Source: Arctopsyche grandis | Lineage: Eukaryota; Arthropoda; Insecta; Trichoptera; Hydropsychidae | Direction: 5' to 3' | Length of the DNA: 64,000 bases | Assembly: GCF_051622035.1 (NCBI RefSeq) | Contig: NC_135365.1 | Coordinates: 19,301,501 to 19,365,500, forward strand | Shown here: one piece after another, positions 24,601-36,095 of the stretch | How the letters are laid out: the number at the start of each line of letters is the position of its first letter | Numbering within the stretch: position 1 is the stretch's first letter | Program-made: the position numbers and the translations under genes | The notes under the pieces: model-generated | Databases searched by the model: none | Told to the model about the DNA's origin: nothing | The model's input: only the letters and a program-made list of their open reading frames with translations

Positions 24601-25270
24601 CTTGATCGATTCGAAATTATATATTTAACGTACTTTGAAATAATTTCATGATAATTTAACAATAATAATACCTCGATCCGTTATTTTTTGGCAAAATATT
24701 GCGCAAATTTGCGATTCTACTCAATTCGTTGTATATGCTCTTAATTTTTGGGATTGGTATTTTAGCCACGCAATATTTGCCCTTAATCAGACGATCATTT
24801 CGATAAAAATGGTCAATCGACAGGCATTGATCGAATTGTCCATAGCTTTGGATGTTTAAAGACAAAAGGCCAGGAGGTATTTTTCCATAAGAATCCAACA
24901 CTGAAAATAAATTAGGCTTATTATTTTATTGAAATATACACATATATAATATATTACTAAATTATATTATATTATTAAATTGACATATTTTTAAAATTTT
25001 AACCCTAGAAATATACAAAAAAATCAACTTACTTATAATCGGCCATTTTTCTTTTAAAAAATCACTTTTCCATGCTCTAATATCTGTAATGCATTGAGTG
25101 ATATTATATAGTCCTGGATTTTCTTCTATGTGTTCACTCAATTCTTGCAATAATCCACGATTAAAAATTTGTTTGTAAATTTCGAAGTTTTCATTACTAT
25201 CACAATTCACAACCGAAAATAATCTAATAAATATAATTATATATAAATAATTTTTCCGTATATAAAACAT
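21654..25270 (-). CDS. NRF-6-like membrane acyltransferase, copy B, intact, 13 exons
   Basis: Coding exons: 25033-25270, 24672-24900, 24363-24575, 24201-24277, 23541-23749, 23306-23420, 23011-23225, 22715-22881, 22475-22610, 22229-22406, 22005-22147, 21807-21915 and 21654-21733. The total of 2109 nt gives 702 residues in frame. Eleven of the 13 exons have the same length as in copy A; exons 1 and 2 are each one codon shorter. Signal peptide, NRF cysteines, exon 4 membrane segment, CLHGLRALSLMWVIIGHRY (near residue 288) and the polytopic acyltransferase-3 region are all conserved, as is the C-terminal tail ERKKASIPANLEIQEINVEK. Small substitutions (for example KHFKK for KHYKK after the exon 4 membrane segment) show that A and B are separate genes and not an assembly duplicate. 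Introns are compact. The role is inferred from family only. Confidence 0.93.
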
Positions 25271-25865
25271 ATCGATATTTATAAATAGCGCTGTACTACT
25301 TCAATGAGATTAAAACTTTGAATGAATCTCTAGTTTTGCGAGCTTACATATATGTATGTAGCAGGATATCAAAATTAATCGGAAACAGGTGCACTTTGAA
25401 ACAACGACTGAGATTACCCATTTTTTTATATTATTCATCGATTATATCAATCAAACTTTGTGTTCTTATTTATGTGTAATCGGTCTGGTGTCTGGGAAAT
25501 TTTATAGATTGTGATTTTCACGCGTGATAATTGAATTATTCACGTGAAGGTTCGAACCTTTATTAACTTATCACATGTTAAGAAGAATTAAGATAATCAA
25601 CTTAAATGAGACCTTCATTCATAGATGGATTATGATAGTTAATACTGATGAATTTAGAGTTAGGGTATCTCATTAGATACATATTTTGATCGTGTGTACT
25701 TTTACGTAACGTATAAGTACATTATCAATTGTAACGAATTGTTATTTAGATGATTATTAAATTATTCTTCATTACATTTTTTAGGGAAATTTCAAACAAC
25801 GGGCTTATTAATTTCAAGTAATTTCACGAATCATCGATTAAAAATTACACTTACAATGTACATAC
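25271..25865. other. 5' flank of copy B and right edge of the tandem array
   Basis: Shares the 5' flank of A and C and the spacer sequence to about 25760, where similarity ends. It includes the MITE-free site CTCATTAG at 25669-25676. It likely carries the copy B promoter. Confidence 0.6.
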
Positions 25866-26970
25866 TAAGGCTTCCAATCCCGGGATCCCGGTGTTTTCTG
25901 GTACCGTGAATCCCGGTGCTGAAACTAGTCTGAATACCGGGATTACGGTGCTGGCAGAAATTTCTTTAAAAATATTATTTTTACAAAAATAATATGGAAA
26001 AAAACATAAAACAACATTATATAATGAACAATGGTGGGATGAGCAATGACAGTCATAGTCTATTTGTTTGCCACCCGTTTCTTCCACCCAATTTGACGCC
26101 GGCTTGCCGTTTCCACGAAATGGTATGAACGGATTGTATTGTGTCACAGATATTGTGCTCAACCGCAATGATATTTGAAGCATATTTTAACTAATTCGAA
26201 CTCAAAATCGACCACTGATCACGTTTTCGTGATCTAGAAAAAATGTGTGTGTGTCTGCGTTTCTGTGTGAGTGTCCGTATGTTTATCGTGTGTCAGAGTA
26301 TTTTGGGGATTTTTGAACACTGTTCGTTCTATCGAACTGAAACTTAGTATTGGTTACTGAAATTTTTATCGATACATGATTTTAAAATTTTTAAGTTGGT
26401 GCCTCCTCTTATAGGTGTCCTCTTTCTTTTTAAGTTTTTGAATTAAATTATCTCCCAAACCACTCATCCAATCGGACTGAAATTTCTTACTTGTAATAGA
26501 AATTATTAATATTATACCCCAATATTTTTTCCTAAACCGAAAGTAGTACTTTTAATTTAGAGAATCAAGATTTTTCATGTTTTTTTAGAAAAGAAATTCT
26601 TTAATTTATTGAACTGAAATTTTACCAAGTTATGTATAAAAGTTGGTAAGCATCCGTCAACCAGAAGTACTTTATTTAATTACATTTTCGGATATGTTTT
26701 ATTTAATCTTAAAAATTAATGGATGCGAACCGAAAATTTCAAAAATGTAGCCAAACTCTCAAAATTACACCAATATGGGAGTATTTTTTGCGTGAATCAT
26801 CGGAAGAGTTTGCAAAATGCAATGGAACGTTTTTGAAATATGAAAACATGCAATTGAACTTTTTTTCTTATACATTTGAAATCCCGGTGCTAGCACCAGG
26901 ATCCCGGGATCGGAAATTCCCAGCACCGCAATCCCGGTGCTGAAGTAACCTTCCGGGATTGGAAGCACTA
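25866..26970. mobile_element. TIR element with CCCGG-rich ends
   Basis: The left end TAAGGCTTCCAATCCCGG and the inverted right end TAGTGCTTCCAATCCCGG enclose 1105 bp. The flanking 8-mers GTACATAC and GTATATAA agree at 6 of 8 positions, which suggests a hAT-like element. The inner GC-rich parts repeat ATCCCGGTGCT. Between about 26175 and 26715 lies a reversed fragment of the ACTTCCGG repeat family. No transposase was recognised. Confidence 0.65.
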
Positions 26971-27892
26971 GTATATAAATACGCATACAAATTGAGAAAC
27001 CAAAATTTTCGTTTATAATTCAATGGTATTAATGGGTCTGCTCTAGACTCTAGAATTTATAGTCTAAAGTATAGTCGATCGTTTGCTAGCAGGTTTAAAA
27101 TATAAGATCGATTGCTATCAAGTAGTTACTACATGGTTAGACAGTTCGATCACAAGTAATTATGTCTCACTAGTATTACATATGTAAATAATTACTTGTG
27201 ATTTGAATTCATAAATGTCCATTTATGAATTCGTATTGAATTTTAAGTTTGTAGATGTTGGAATAATGTAAATTTATGTGTGTAAATTTCCTTGAACGGA
27301 AAAACCTAAATTATTCAAGCATTTACAAACTTAAAATTCGATACGAATTCATATTTTTGTAATAAAATAAAATATATGTACATATGAATGTAATATCTTT
27401 CAAGTTTGAATTTTTACGAAATAAATAAAACTATAAAACAATTTTTGTTATCTTTTGTTTTTCTATTCAATTAAAATGTTAATCATATTATTCATTTATT
27501 TAGTTATTCGATGTCGTACATTAAAATTTTAGTCATCGTATATATTTCATTATTTGTGATGATTTATTTTATTTTGATATTTTTTTTACTTATGTTTATT
27601 AGCAGCATATGATCAATCTGGATTCTTCAAAAACAAAAATTGCATACATGTATGTATATCGCCAGTCATAATTTCGCTTTGAACTTTAATACGCAATAGC
27701 TGATACCACATTCGTTAAAACAATGGTTTCTTTTAGGAATTGCAATTGATTACTGATTACGTTTGTCGATTTCATCGTCAAACAGGCAATATGAGCAATG
27801 TACGCGGGGAGGGGCCTAGCTAGGAATATTCTGATTTGCCGCCATGCCGATTGAAATTAATGTATTATTTTAACCCAAGTGGCAAACAACTA
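26971..27892. other. Non-coding spacer with two palindromes
   Basis: ATCACAAGTAATTAT at 27149 is mirrored as its complement at 27188-27202. A larger inverted repeat with arms starting ATGAATTCGTATTGAATTTT spans 27225-27352. Both look like small foldback or MITE copies. No gene is visible. Confidence 0.55.
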
Positions 27893-28141
27893 CAGGTTTT
27901 CCACCTCAAATTAAACAATTTACATTTCAAATTAAATATTTTCCATTTCAAATTAAATATTTTTCATTTCAAATTAAATATTTTTCATTTTAAATTAATA
28001 TAGTTTTTAAATAACATTTTATTATTTTCATATTTACATGTAATCATTGGTATGAAATTTAATGACTGGAAAACAAATAAAACAGGAATAAGAGAACATT
28101 AAATGATTACATAACGCTTTGAAAATACAATAATTTATAAC

Positions 28142-28309
28142 CATAGAAGTAGAATGCATAGAATCGCTCTCAGCCTTCAAAAATGTTGCTACAAAAATTC
28201 TGCGCGGCAGAGTTTGTTCATTGTTTGCTAAACTTTGTCTCTCTTCGATGGCTCTTTTTTAGACGATACTAATTTTAACAATGACCATTCTATGCATTCT
28301 ACTTCTATG
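28142..28309. mobile_element. hAT-type MITE, 168 bp, target duplication TTTATAAC
   Basis: Inverted ends CATAGAAGTAGAATGCATAG match at both sides and are flanked by TTTATAAC at 28134-28141 and 28310-28317. It sits immediately after the stop of the enclosing transposase frame. Confidence 0.93.
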
Positions 28310-28582
28310 TTTATAACGCTTCTTTAGCAGTTGCTGCAGGCAATCTCCTGTACATATTCATGTAGTATTTGTTGCAATTTGTCGATGTAACCGTGGAGAC
28401 AGACTGTTGTATGATCTCCACAAAATTTAATCCGATCGATGGATCTGCAAGCAAATTCCTGGCAGAATATTTAATCTTAGAAAATATTTCTTCAATGTCA
28501 TTCATCATTGGTGAGTAGGGAGGCAAGAAAATTTAAATATTATTTGTACGTTCAACCACCTCGCGCACTTTTGGGGTATGGT

Positions 28583-29266
28583 TAATGTGACCATTTATTT
28601 TTGTCCTCAAAACGGGACATCTACCATTTTCAACATCCAACAGGAACGAATAAAATAAATATAAAAAAATTATGTTGTTTTACATATATTTTTCTGATGA
28701 ACAAATTTTCTTAAGGATTGTACTGGGTTTGTTTTTAAATAAGATTGAAATTCTTGGCAGGATTTCTTAATTTTCTTGGTTCCGTGGTTTGAAGCATCAG
28801 TTAATATAGTAACACAAGTGCATTCGTTGAGACGATCTTTTAATTCACCCATTACTATTGGCGCTAAAATATTTACAACAATAGTTTCTTTTTTCGTACG
28901 AGCACATCTAAATTTTTGTTCAAAATATGTTTGAATTAACTTAGAAGCACAATCGTTTGAGCGAAAACTATGGTTCTCTTGCACCGTATGATAAGCCCAA
29001 GTGCCTTCCGTCGCAGCAACTTCCATATCTTTCGAAGTTGGTGAATCCGTTTTCTTAAAAAAATTAAGCACTGAAGAACTTGAAGCGGCGGCAAGATCGT
29101 AATTTCTATTTTTTTCTGATCTTAAGTGTTGCTCAATATCGCATTTTCTTTTTAAATTGTTACCGTGTGTTGCTCTCTTTTTGAAAACGGGACATTTCGA
29201 CGTCCCGAAGCTGGGCTTGGGGACAACGGGACAGGCTACCTAAAAACGGGACGTATGGTCACTTTA
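28583..29266 (-). mobile_element. hAT deletion derivative, target duplication GGTATGGT
   Basis: The ends TAATGTGACCAT and, inverted, TAAAGTGACCAT are flanked by GGTATGGT at 28575-28582 and 29267-29274. A minus-strand relic at 28670-29071 reads MLNFFKKTDS, EGTWAYHTVQENHSFRSND and IVVNILAPIVMGELKDRLNE, which resembles the N-terminal and middle part of hAT transposases. The C-terminal half is missing. A relative lies at 58062-58951. Confidence 0.92.
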
Positions 29267-29442
29267 GGTATGGTGGATGCTGGCGTTGTCTAACACTAAC
29301 CATACTCTTTCAAGATTATTTTCTTCTAATTTCTGCAACAATCTTTCAAGAAAGTAGCAAAAAATATTGTAATTAACAGTACAGTGCTCAATAATTTCAT
29401 GTCACACAATTCCATCATAATTCATTGCTGCAATCAATAAAT

Positions 29443-30491
29443 GGAAACATTAAAAAATATTGGCCTGGATGACAGAGATGTCAGATTGCTACGAAATATT
29501 TATTGGAATCAGACTGCAGTAGTACGTGTCGATGATCAATTCACTGATGAGATTCCTATAGAACGGGGCGTCAGGCAAGGATGCATCCTATCACCTACTC
29601 TTTTTAACACCTACACCGAATCCATCTTCCACAATGCTCTCCAAGAGGCGGAGGGCATCAAGGTGGGCGGCGAGACGATCACCAATATAAGATATGCTGA
29701 TGACACGGCACTAGTCGCTGAAAATTTATTAGACCTGCAAAGATCTCTAGACCGTGTACATCAAGAAAGCAATCGAAGAGGTCTGCGCATAAATCTAAAG
29801 AAGACAAAATTTATGATAGTAGATAGAATGCAAACAGACACCGGGAATCTAACCTTGGATGGAGAGGTGATAGAAAGAGTAAAAAGATTCAAATACCTGG
29901 GTACCTGGCTGAATGAAGAGATGGACCCAGATGAAGATTTAAGAATCCGCGTCGAGATGGCTAGAACAGCATTTGTAAAAATGAAGGCGGCGCTTACAAA
30001 CAAGCATCTCAATCTTCATACGCGGTTGAGATTCGCGAAGAGCTACGTCTGGACAGTATTACTACACGGATGTGAGACGTGGACTCTGAAAACCAAGATG
30101 ATCAGCCGCATTGAAGTTTTTAAGATGTGGGTCTATAGGCGTATGCTGAAGATTCCGTGGACCAAAAAGATATCAAACGAAGCTGTCCTCGGCATGACGG
30201 GGAGAGGCAGGGAACTTGTTTCTGTCATCAAGCGGAGAAAGATGGAGTACCTCGGACACATGATACGGGGTCCAAAATACGAATTTCTCCGTTTGATAAC
30301 CATGGGGAAAATAGAAGGAAAAAAATGGATTGGCAGGAAAAAGCTATCTTGGCTTCGAAACATGCGCATGTGGACCGATATGAGCGCCGAAGAGCTGTTC
30401 CGAGCCGCTGAAGACCGATGCGGATATATTCAAATAATCGACGAGGTGGTCGCCAACGTCCGGATGCGGACAAGGCATTAACAAGAAGAAG
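29443..30491 (+). mobile_element. LINE-3: 5'-truncated reverse transcriptase fragment with target duplication
   Basis: A frame of 346 codons from 29441 to 30481 encodes the RT palm and thumb and the C-terminal region: ERGVRQGCILSPTLFNTYTE, catalytic NIRYADDTALVAE, RFKYLGTWLNEEMDPDEDLR and YLGHMIRGPKYEFLRLI. This is the type often annotated as endonuclease-reverse transcriptase in insects. The endonuclease and early RT are missing. Direct repeats AATCAATAAAT at 29432-29442 and 30492-30502 bound it, and the tail is AAGAAGAAG. The frame being intact suggests recent insertion. Confidence 0.92.
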
Positions 30492-30547
30492 AATCAATAA
30501 ATATTTAATTTGAAATGGAAAATATTGAATTCAAGGTGGAAAACCTG

Positions 30548-30698
30548 TATAACCAGAGCTTACATTTAATTTAGAAGGGAAATATTTGGCAAGTGCGCTA
30601 AGTTGTCAGCAGTGCGAGTGCGAATGCGCATTGATTAGGTTGGCGAATCGCGAGCAGCCGTCAGACGTCAGTTGTGCGCCGGTGCGGTCGTCTTCGAC
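30548..30698 (+). promoter_or_regulatory. Promoter and 5' UTR region of TXNDC5-like gene
   Basis: Only about 150 bp separate the transposon end at 30547 from the start codon. The segment from about 30600 is CpG-rich relative to its surroundings (gtgcgagtgcgaatgcgca, gttgtgcgccggtgcggtcg). No TATA box is evident. Confidence 0.5.
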
Positions 30699-33070
30699 AT
30701 GTGGTCTCTTCGCGGCTTCATAGCTTTATGGACAGCTTGTGTTGTATTCGCGGGGACGAGCGCAGACTCCGAGCCCCCATCCCACGCGTCTCGCCTGCGC
30801 TACAAAACTGACCAGTTCAACGAACAAATCCCCCTCAACAGCCACTTCGTCATGTTCTATGCTCCCTGGTCAGAATGCACATCATACACTACACACTTTA
30901 TATATGCGTACATATTCTCTTACACAAATGATTCATTTGTCAATTTTTTTTCGTACAAATACCTTTAAGTATGTTAGATTGGTTGATGAAATTTTAATGC
31001 ACACAATTCGATTTCGGATAGTTTCGAGGTCGTCTTTTTACATTTTCAATTCGATACGGCTTGGGTTTTTGTACGGTCGATTCTAATTGGTATGCTCGTG
31101 CTGCTTAGTTATTTATACTCTGCCTGATTCTGGGTTATTTATTGAGTTATTTATATCGTCGTTGCTCTTATTTGTGTAATGCTGGGGGTGGATAACCTTG
31201 TCGCAAATCTTAAAGTGTGACATATTTAAAGCAGCTTTGTTTTGAATTTGTACATAAATTATTACACATTTGATTTTATTTAATCTGTGTTGAATGAATT
31301 TCGATATTGTTTTTATAAAAAAAAAAGTATTGTAGTTTGCAGTTTATCAAGTTTATTTTACTTATGACTTTAGGTGCGGTCATTGCCAAAAACTTGCTCC
31401 GATATGGGCTCAATTAGAAGAATTGCTGAACGTGGAAGGATCACGGGTGACTATCGCTAGTGTAGATTGCACTAAAGAGAAAGATTTGTGTGCCGAGCAC
31501 GACATTACAGGTTTAAATATATACATTCAAGTACTTATTTCTATTTATATTCCCTTAGCTGTGTAAACAAACAGTGAGATGGCGTTTTTGAAGATTCAAT
31601 CGGTACTCGAATGAAACTGTTCAGTCTATAATTGTTCATTTTTGTTGTTGAATGATGCTAGGAATCGCATATTTATATGCGTTTAGTTTTAGTTAATTTT
31701 ATGATAAACAAAGGGGCGTATTCAGAACGATAAGATAAAATGCTCAATTTGAATATACCATAGATCTATATTTACATATCTACATATGTGTGTGGTGTAT
31801 ATTTAGATAATATATGTACATATCTTTGTCAGGATATCCCACTTTGAAGTTTTTCAAAATCGGTGTGAGTGAAGGTGTGAAGTTCCGAGGAATCAGAGAT
31901 CTACCCAATTTGAGTTCGTTTATTAACGAACAATTAGGAGAATCGGTAAAAATTACACCTTAAAAACCTTGTGTTATATTATGAATATTTTTGATAGTTT
32001 TTTTTTAACAGAGTGTCGAAGAGCATCTCAGAGTTCCGATAGTGGTAAATATTGGCAAAGAATTAACTGAAGATACATTCCATGATCATGTAGCGAAAGG
32101 ATATCACTTTGTCAAGTTTTACGCCCCGTGGTGTGGACATTGCCAGGTAATTTATTTTCATACTAAAACAATTTTTTTTCTCAGGAACATATGTATTCAA
32201 ATTAAAGTTGTTTTAATAGAGACTTGCGCCGACATGGGAAAAACTTGCAGAGACATTTGTCGACTCGGGAGCTGTTTCGATTGGTAAAGTCGATTGTACG
32301 TTGTACCGCGATATATGTACAGAATTCGATGTAAAAGGTTATCCCACTTTGCTTTGGATCGAAGATGGTAAAAGGGTAAATATAAAAATATGTAACTGTG
32401 CATGAATGTTAAGTAAATTTAATAAATCAATCCTAAAAGTGTGTGTTATTCTTAGATTGAAAAGTACAGTGGCCAAAGAAGCCATGCCGATTTCAAAGCG
32501 TTCATAAATAAAATGGTATCAGTTCCTAATGAAGAAATTAAAGACGCTGACCCCGATGTGATGGATGGCAATGCTGTTATGACTCTCACAACTAATAATT
32601 TCGAAAATGGTGTTCAGTCAGGATTTGTCTTTGTTAAATTCTTTGCTCCTTGGTAAGAATTCGATTTCTTGTTTCATTTAGGTATAACATTTAGTAGTAT
32701 ATTTAAAAATACGATACTTCTGTTCAGGTGTGGTCATTGTAAGAGGTTGGCGCCAACGTGGGATGAGTTGGGACGGAAGTTTATAAACGACAATTTAGTA
32801 AAAGTAGCCAAAGTTGATTGTTCAATACAGATTAACAAAAGTTTATGCAGCATGGAAAACGTAATTTATTTAATAAAATGTAAAATTCAATAGAATTAAT
32901 TTTGATCTGATGTAATTTGTCTGTTTATATATTTTTAGGTTGATGGTTTTCCTTCCCTTTTATTGTTCAAAGACGGTGTTAAAATTGCTGAATATGACGG
33001 TTCCAGGTCCTTGGACGATCTTCATGAATTTGTGACGAATAAAGTCAACAGCGCTCACGATGAATTATAG
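30699..33070 (+). CDS. TXNDC5: TXNDC5/ERp46-type protein disulfide isomerase (pretaporter orthologue), 8 exons
   Basis: Exons 30699-30868, 31374-31510, 31833-31945, 32012-32146, 32220-32375, 32456-32652, 32728-32860 and 32939-33070 join in phase to 1173 nt, giving 390 residues. Residues 1 to about 24 form a signal peptide. Three thioredoxin domains follow, each with APWCGHC: cysteines near residues 58/61, 181/184 and 304/307. The cis-proline loops appear as [18 protein letters not shown] and [11 protein letters not shown]. The protein ends HDEL, an ER-retrieval signal. These enzymes form and shuffle disulfides in client proteins in the ER lumen; the fly orthologue pretaporter was also linked to apoptotic-cell clearance. 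In all three domains an intron interrupts or directly follows the CGHC motif: twice after TG of the Trp codon and once after CGHCQ. The start chosen is the first in-frame ATG; AATAAA at about 33411 is a likely polyadenylation signal. Confidence 0.96.
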
Positions 33071-35555
33071 AACAATTGCATTGTTGTTTCGAAAATGAAA
33101 GAATTCTCATTATTTTTTGGTGATATGCTGTTTTAGATTTTATTTTTTAATATGGCTGGTTGAGTTTTTGTGCATGGCAGTAAAACAGTATTTGGTTTTT
33201 GCTTTCATTCCCAAGGTATTTTTTTTTTTGTATCTTACGAGGCATTTAATTTGTACTTAGTGATGTTTATGATTTTGTACAATGTATACATGATATATCA
33301 TGGAACGCAATCATTTATAGTGTTTGTTAGCATGTGGTGTATTTTGCTTCTTAGAAAAACATATCAGATACCTATATACTCAGAATTCCTTGAAACTTTA
33401 AGCAAATTGCAATAAAAATCTTTTTTTTATTCAAAATAAATTCTAAAAGCAGTAATTTTCGAATAGGTATTTTATTTTATAGTGCATTTTATTAATTTTG
33501 TTTTTGTTAGTTATTGAACTTTTTTAAGTTCGTGTTGTTTCATTGAAACAAATTGATCAAAATGTAATTGTTATATGATATTCTTTTTGAATAAAATAAA
33601 AATATTAAAAAAGTTTGGTATCGATCTTTGTTTCACACAAAACGTGACAACCAAAAGGACTGACTAGAAGTACGATTAAAAAATAAAAACAAACACATTT
33701 GAAGGAGTATCACATGTATTTAGTGTATAACATATATTCTAACATGAAAAAATGACTAGGTCAATATCACAATTTTGTAAAAACTATGCAATTGAGATTT
33801 CAATTTTTTAAATTGAAACCAATTCGAATTTGCACATTATATAAATGTAGATCAACAAAGTATACAACAATATATAATAATTAAATTATATCAGAAAACG
33901 GGTACGAGGACAACAGGAGGGTTTAAGATATTTTATAGATTTTATGTCTTTTATCTTAAAAATATCTTTTTTTGTAAAATTCATAAGATTCTTCTTATTA
34001 ATACTATTATAAATTCATAAACGTGGAATAATAAATAATATATTTATGTAGTGTTAAAACATAAAGAAAAATATGAGATATTATATAAATGTCAAGTTAG
34101 TTTTAAGGTCGTCATTGTATCTCAAAGTAAAGAAATCTTTTCAAATAATTTTTTTTTTTTACTTTCTTTAAAATATCCTGTACGGTTGAATTACTTTATT
34201 ATTCTTTAAGAACATACATAGATTGCCGAAATATTATCAAAATGGAATTTTTTTTTTCAACATTCAATATTTCTTCACTTATTATGTATAAAAAATTCCC
34301 TGTATTTGAATTAATACTAAAATATAAATTAAAAATGAAAGTCATTTTACGTTTAAATATCGTAATACTTTCTAAAGCAGGAGTCTTCTAATCTGACATA
34401 CGTTTAACCAACACTCGGGTTACGAGTAATTGCGACTGCTATCCTGATAAGAAATTAAGATTAATTTTTAAGTACTTATATTTAGAGTTGAAGAATTGAT
34501 TAGATCTAGAAAGATTGAAGAAAAATATCAAATGACAAGATTAATTTTTTGTTTTAAAACAAACCATATTACTGGTCCCAATCCCGTCATAAAAGAAGAC
34601 TTCTACTTTACGAATACGAATATATTATAATTTTAATTTTAAATAAATCTCTTTTCATACGTAAACAAATTTATAATATCCCAGTTTAAAAAAATACTTA
34701 CAATATATGTATGTACAATACATTAATAATGTTCAATAATAACGAGTTGAATAAACATGTACATATATTTGCTAATATTCCACAACTATGACACAACATT
34801 CAAAATGGAGCAATTGCTAACATTATCTCACTAGGGTGAATTTTTCACAATAAAAGAAAATAAATAAGTCTTATGTTACACCCACAAAAAGCGGGCAATC
34901 GTCTCAGACTATTGACCGATAATATTATATTACTACTAGTGAAATATCCCACATATAACATTAGAAATGTAATTATTATTTATACATCAACAGGAGGGAT
35001 CTCAGGGGGGCAGGAAGGGGAAATTTCACTTTCCAAATACGATTTGGAGTACACGATAATATTATGCGACTATAAAACAGTGATTCGTAAAAGTACATCA
35101 AAATTGAATTTCAATAACGTTCTGACAATTGAATCTTAATGCATTCAATATATAAAATGCTATAGTATAATTTTTATAGGTGAGTTAAAAAGTGAAGAAT
35201 TCAAAAATGTGAAGATCGATATTTAATAATTTTTGCAGGAACTCATTTTGCAAATACTACTTAACGTGAAATGTTAAAATTTCAACAATCTCGTGATACC
35301 GACACTTTGAACCCCTCGTAATCGATAAATGCTATATATTATTCATTGGATGACATTCGCTATTCAAACAACAACAAAAAAATCATAAAATATACATACA
35401 TTCAATCGATATTTAGCCGTTGAGTACGGCTGAATAATAACATCATAGAATACTGATTGAGGGTTACCAACAGTTACCATTTTTCAATAATATGTAATCA
35501 ATGTCATGTTTCGTTTCATTTTATGTAAGTAATACATATTACAGTTTGACTATAC
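33071..35555. other. 3' UTR of TXNDC5-like gene, then gene-free spacer
   Basis: The untranslated end probably runs to about 33430. The remainder is AT-rich without recognisable coding or repeat structure; open frames such as 34873-35139 show no family features. Confidence 0.55.
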
Positions 35556-35559
35556 TTAA

Positions 35560-36091
35560 CCCTTTGAGTGCTGACGTCTTTTCTGTTGAAAGCCCGCCAC
35601 GCTGAACATTTCCAACTAGTATTATTTAGAAATCCAATAGAAAGCAGGTATAAAAATTGTAGTAATCAAAACAAACTACTGCCGAGGATTTCGAGTTTTA
35701 GGTGTGTTTAGACTCTAATATATCTTGCAACAATATAAAATAAACATAAGAAGTCTATTAATTAATGTATTTTTCCAAAACTAGTTCCATCTTCTTCATT
35801 GTTATTAAAATGTAATGCTCACTATCTAAATGCCAAGCCACAATCTTAAATACTCAGCAGTTAGGGATTTCTATTGAGAAATTCTGCTATGGTTATACAT
35901 TCAGAAATTCCGGTGTAAACCAGTCTTTATAAACATTGACACGGATTACACGACCCATGTTCAATGCTAACTGGAAAGGCTAATATTCTTGTTTATTTTT
36001 TACATCCTCAAAAAACAATGTCTATCGACATATTTCAAGCTCATGGACTTGTTGGCAAAATGCCGATCGGCGTTGGTCAGCATTCAAAGGG
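35560..36091. mobile_element. TTAA-flanked MITE (piggyBac-like), 532 bp
   Basis: The ends CCCTTTGAGTGCTGAC and, inverted, CCCTTTGAATGCTGAC are flanked by TTAA at 35556-35559 and 36092-36095. CCCT ends next to TTAA are typical of piggyBac. No coding is present. An inverted copy is at 56933-57497. Confidence 0.9.
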
Positions 36092-36095
36092 TTAA

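Larger units (their letters stand above)
27893..30547 (-). mobile_element. IS630/Tc1-type transposon enclosing three other insertions
   Basis: The ends CAGGTTTTCCACCT and AGGTGGAAAACCTG are flanked by TA at 27891-27892 and 30548-30549. On the minus strand, two separated pieces of one transposase remain: VWLVLDNASIHHT (near 29310, second catalytic Asp) and, after the hAT at 28583-29266, LPPYSPMMNDIEEIFSKIKY (near 28520, catalytic Glu) running to a stop at 28311. A MITE, a hAT element and a LINE fragment lie inside. Four copies of a CATTTCAAATTAAATATTT-like word occupy 27910-28000 inside the left end. Confidence 0.9.
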
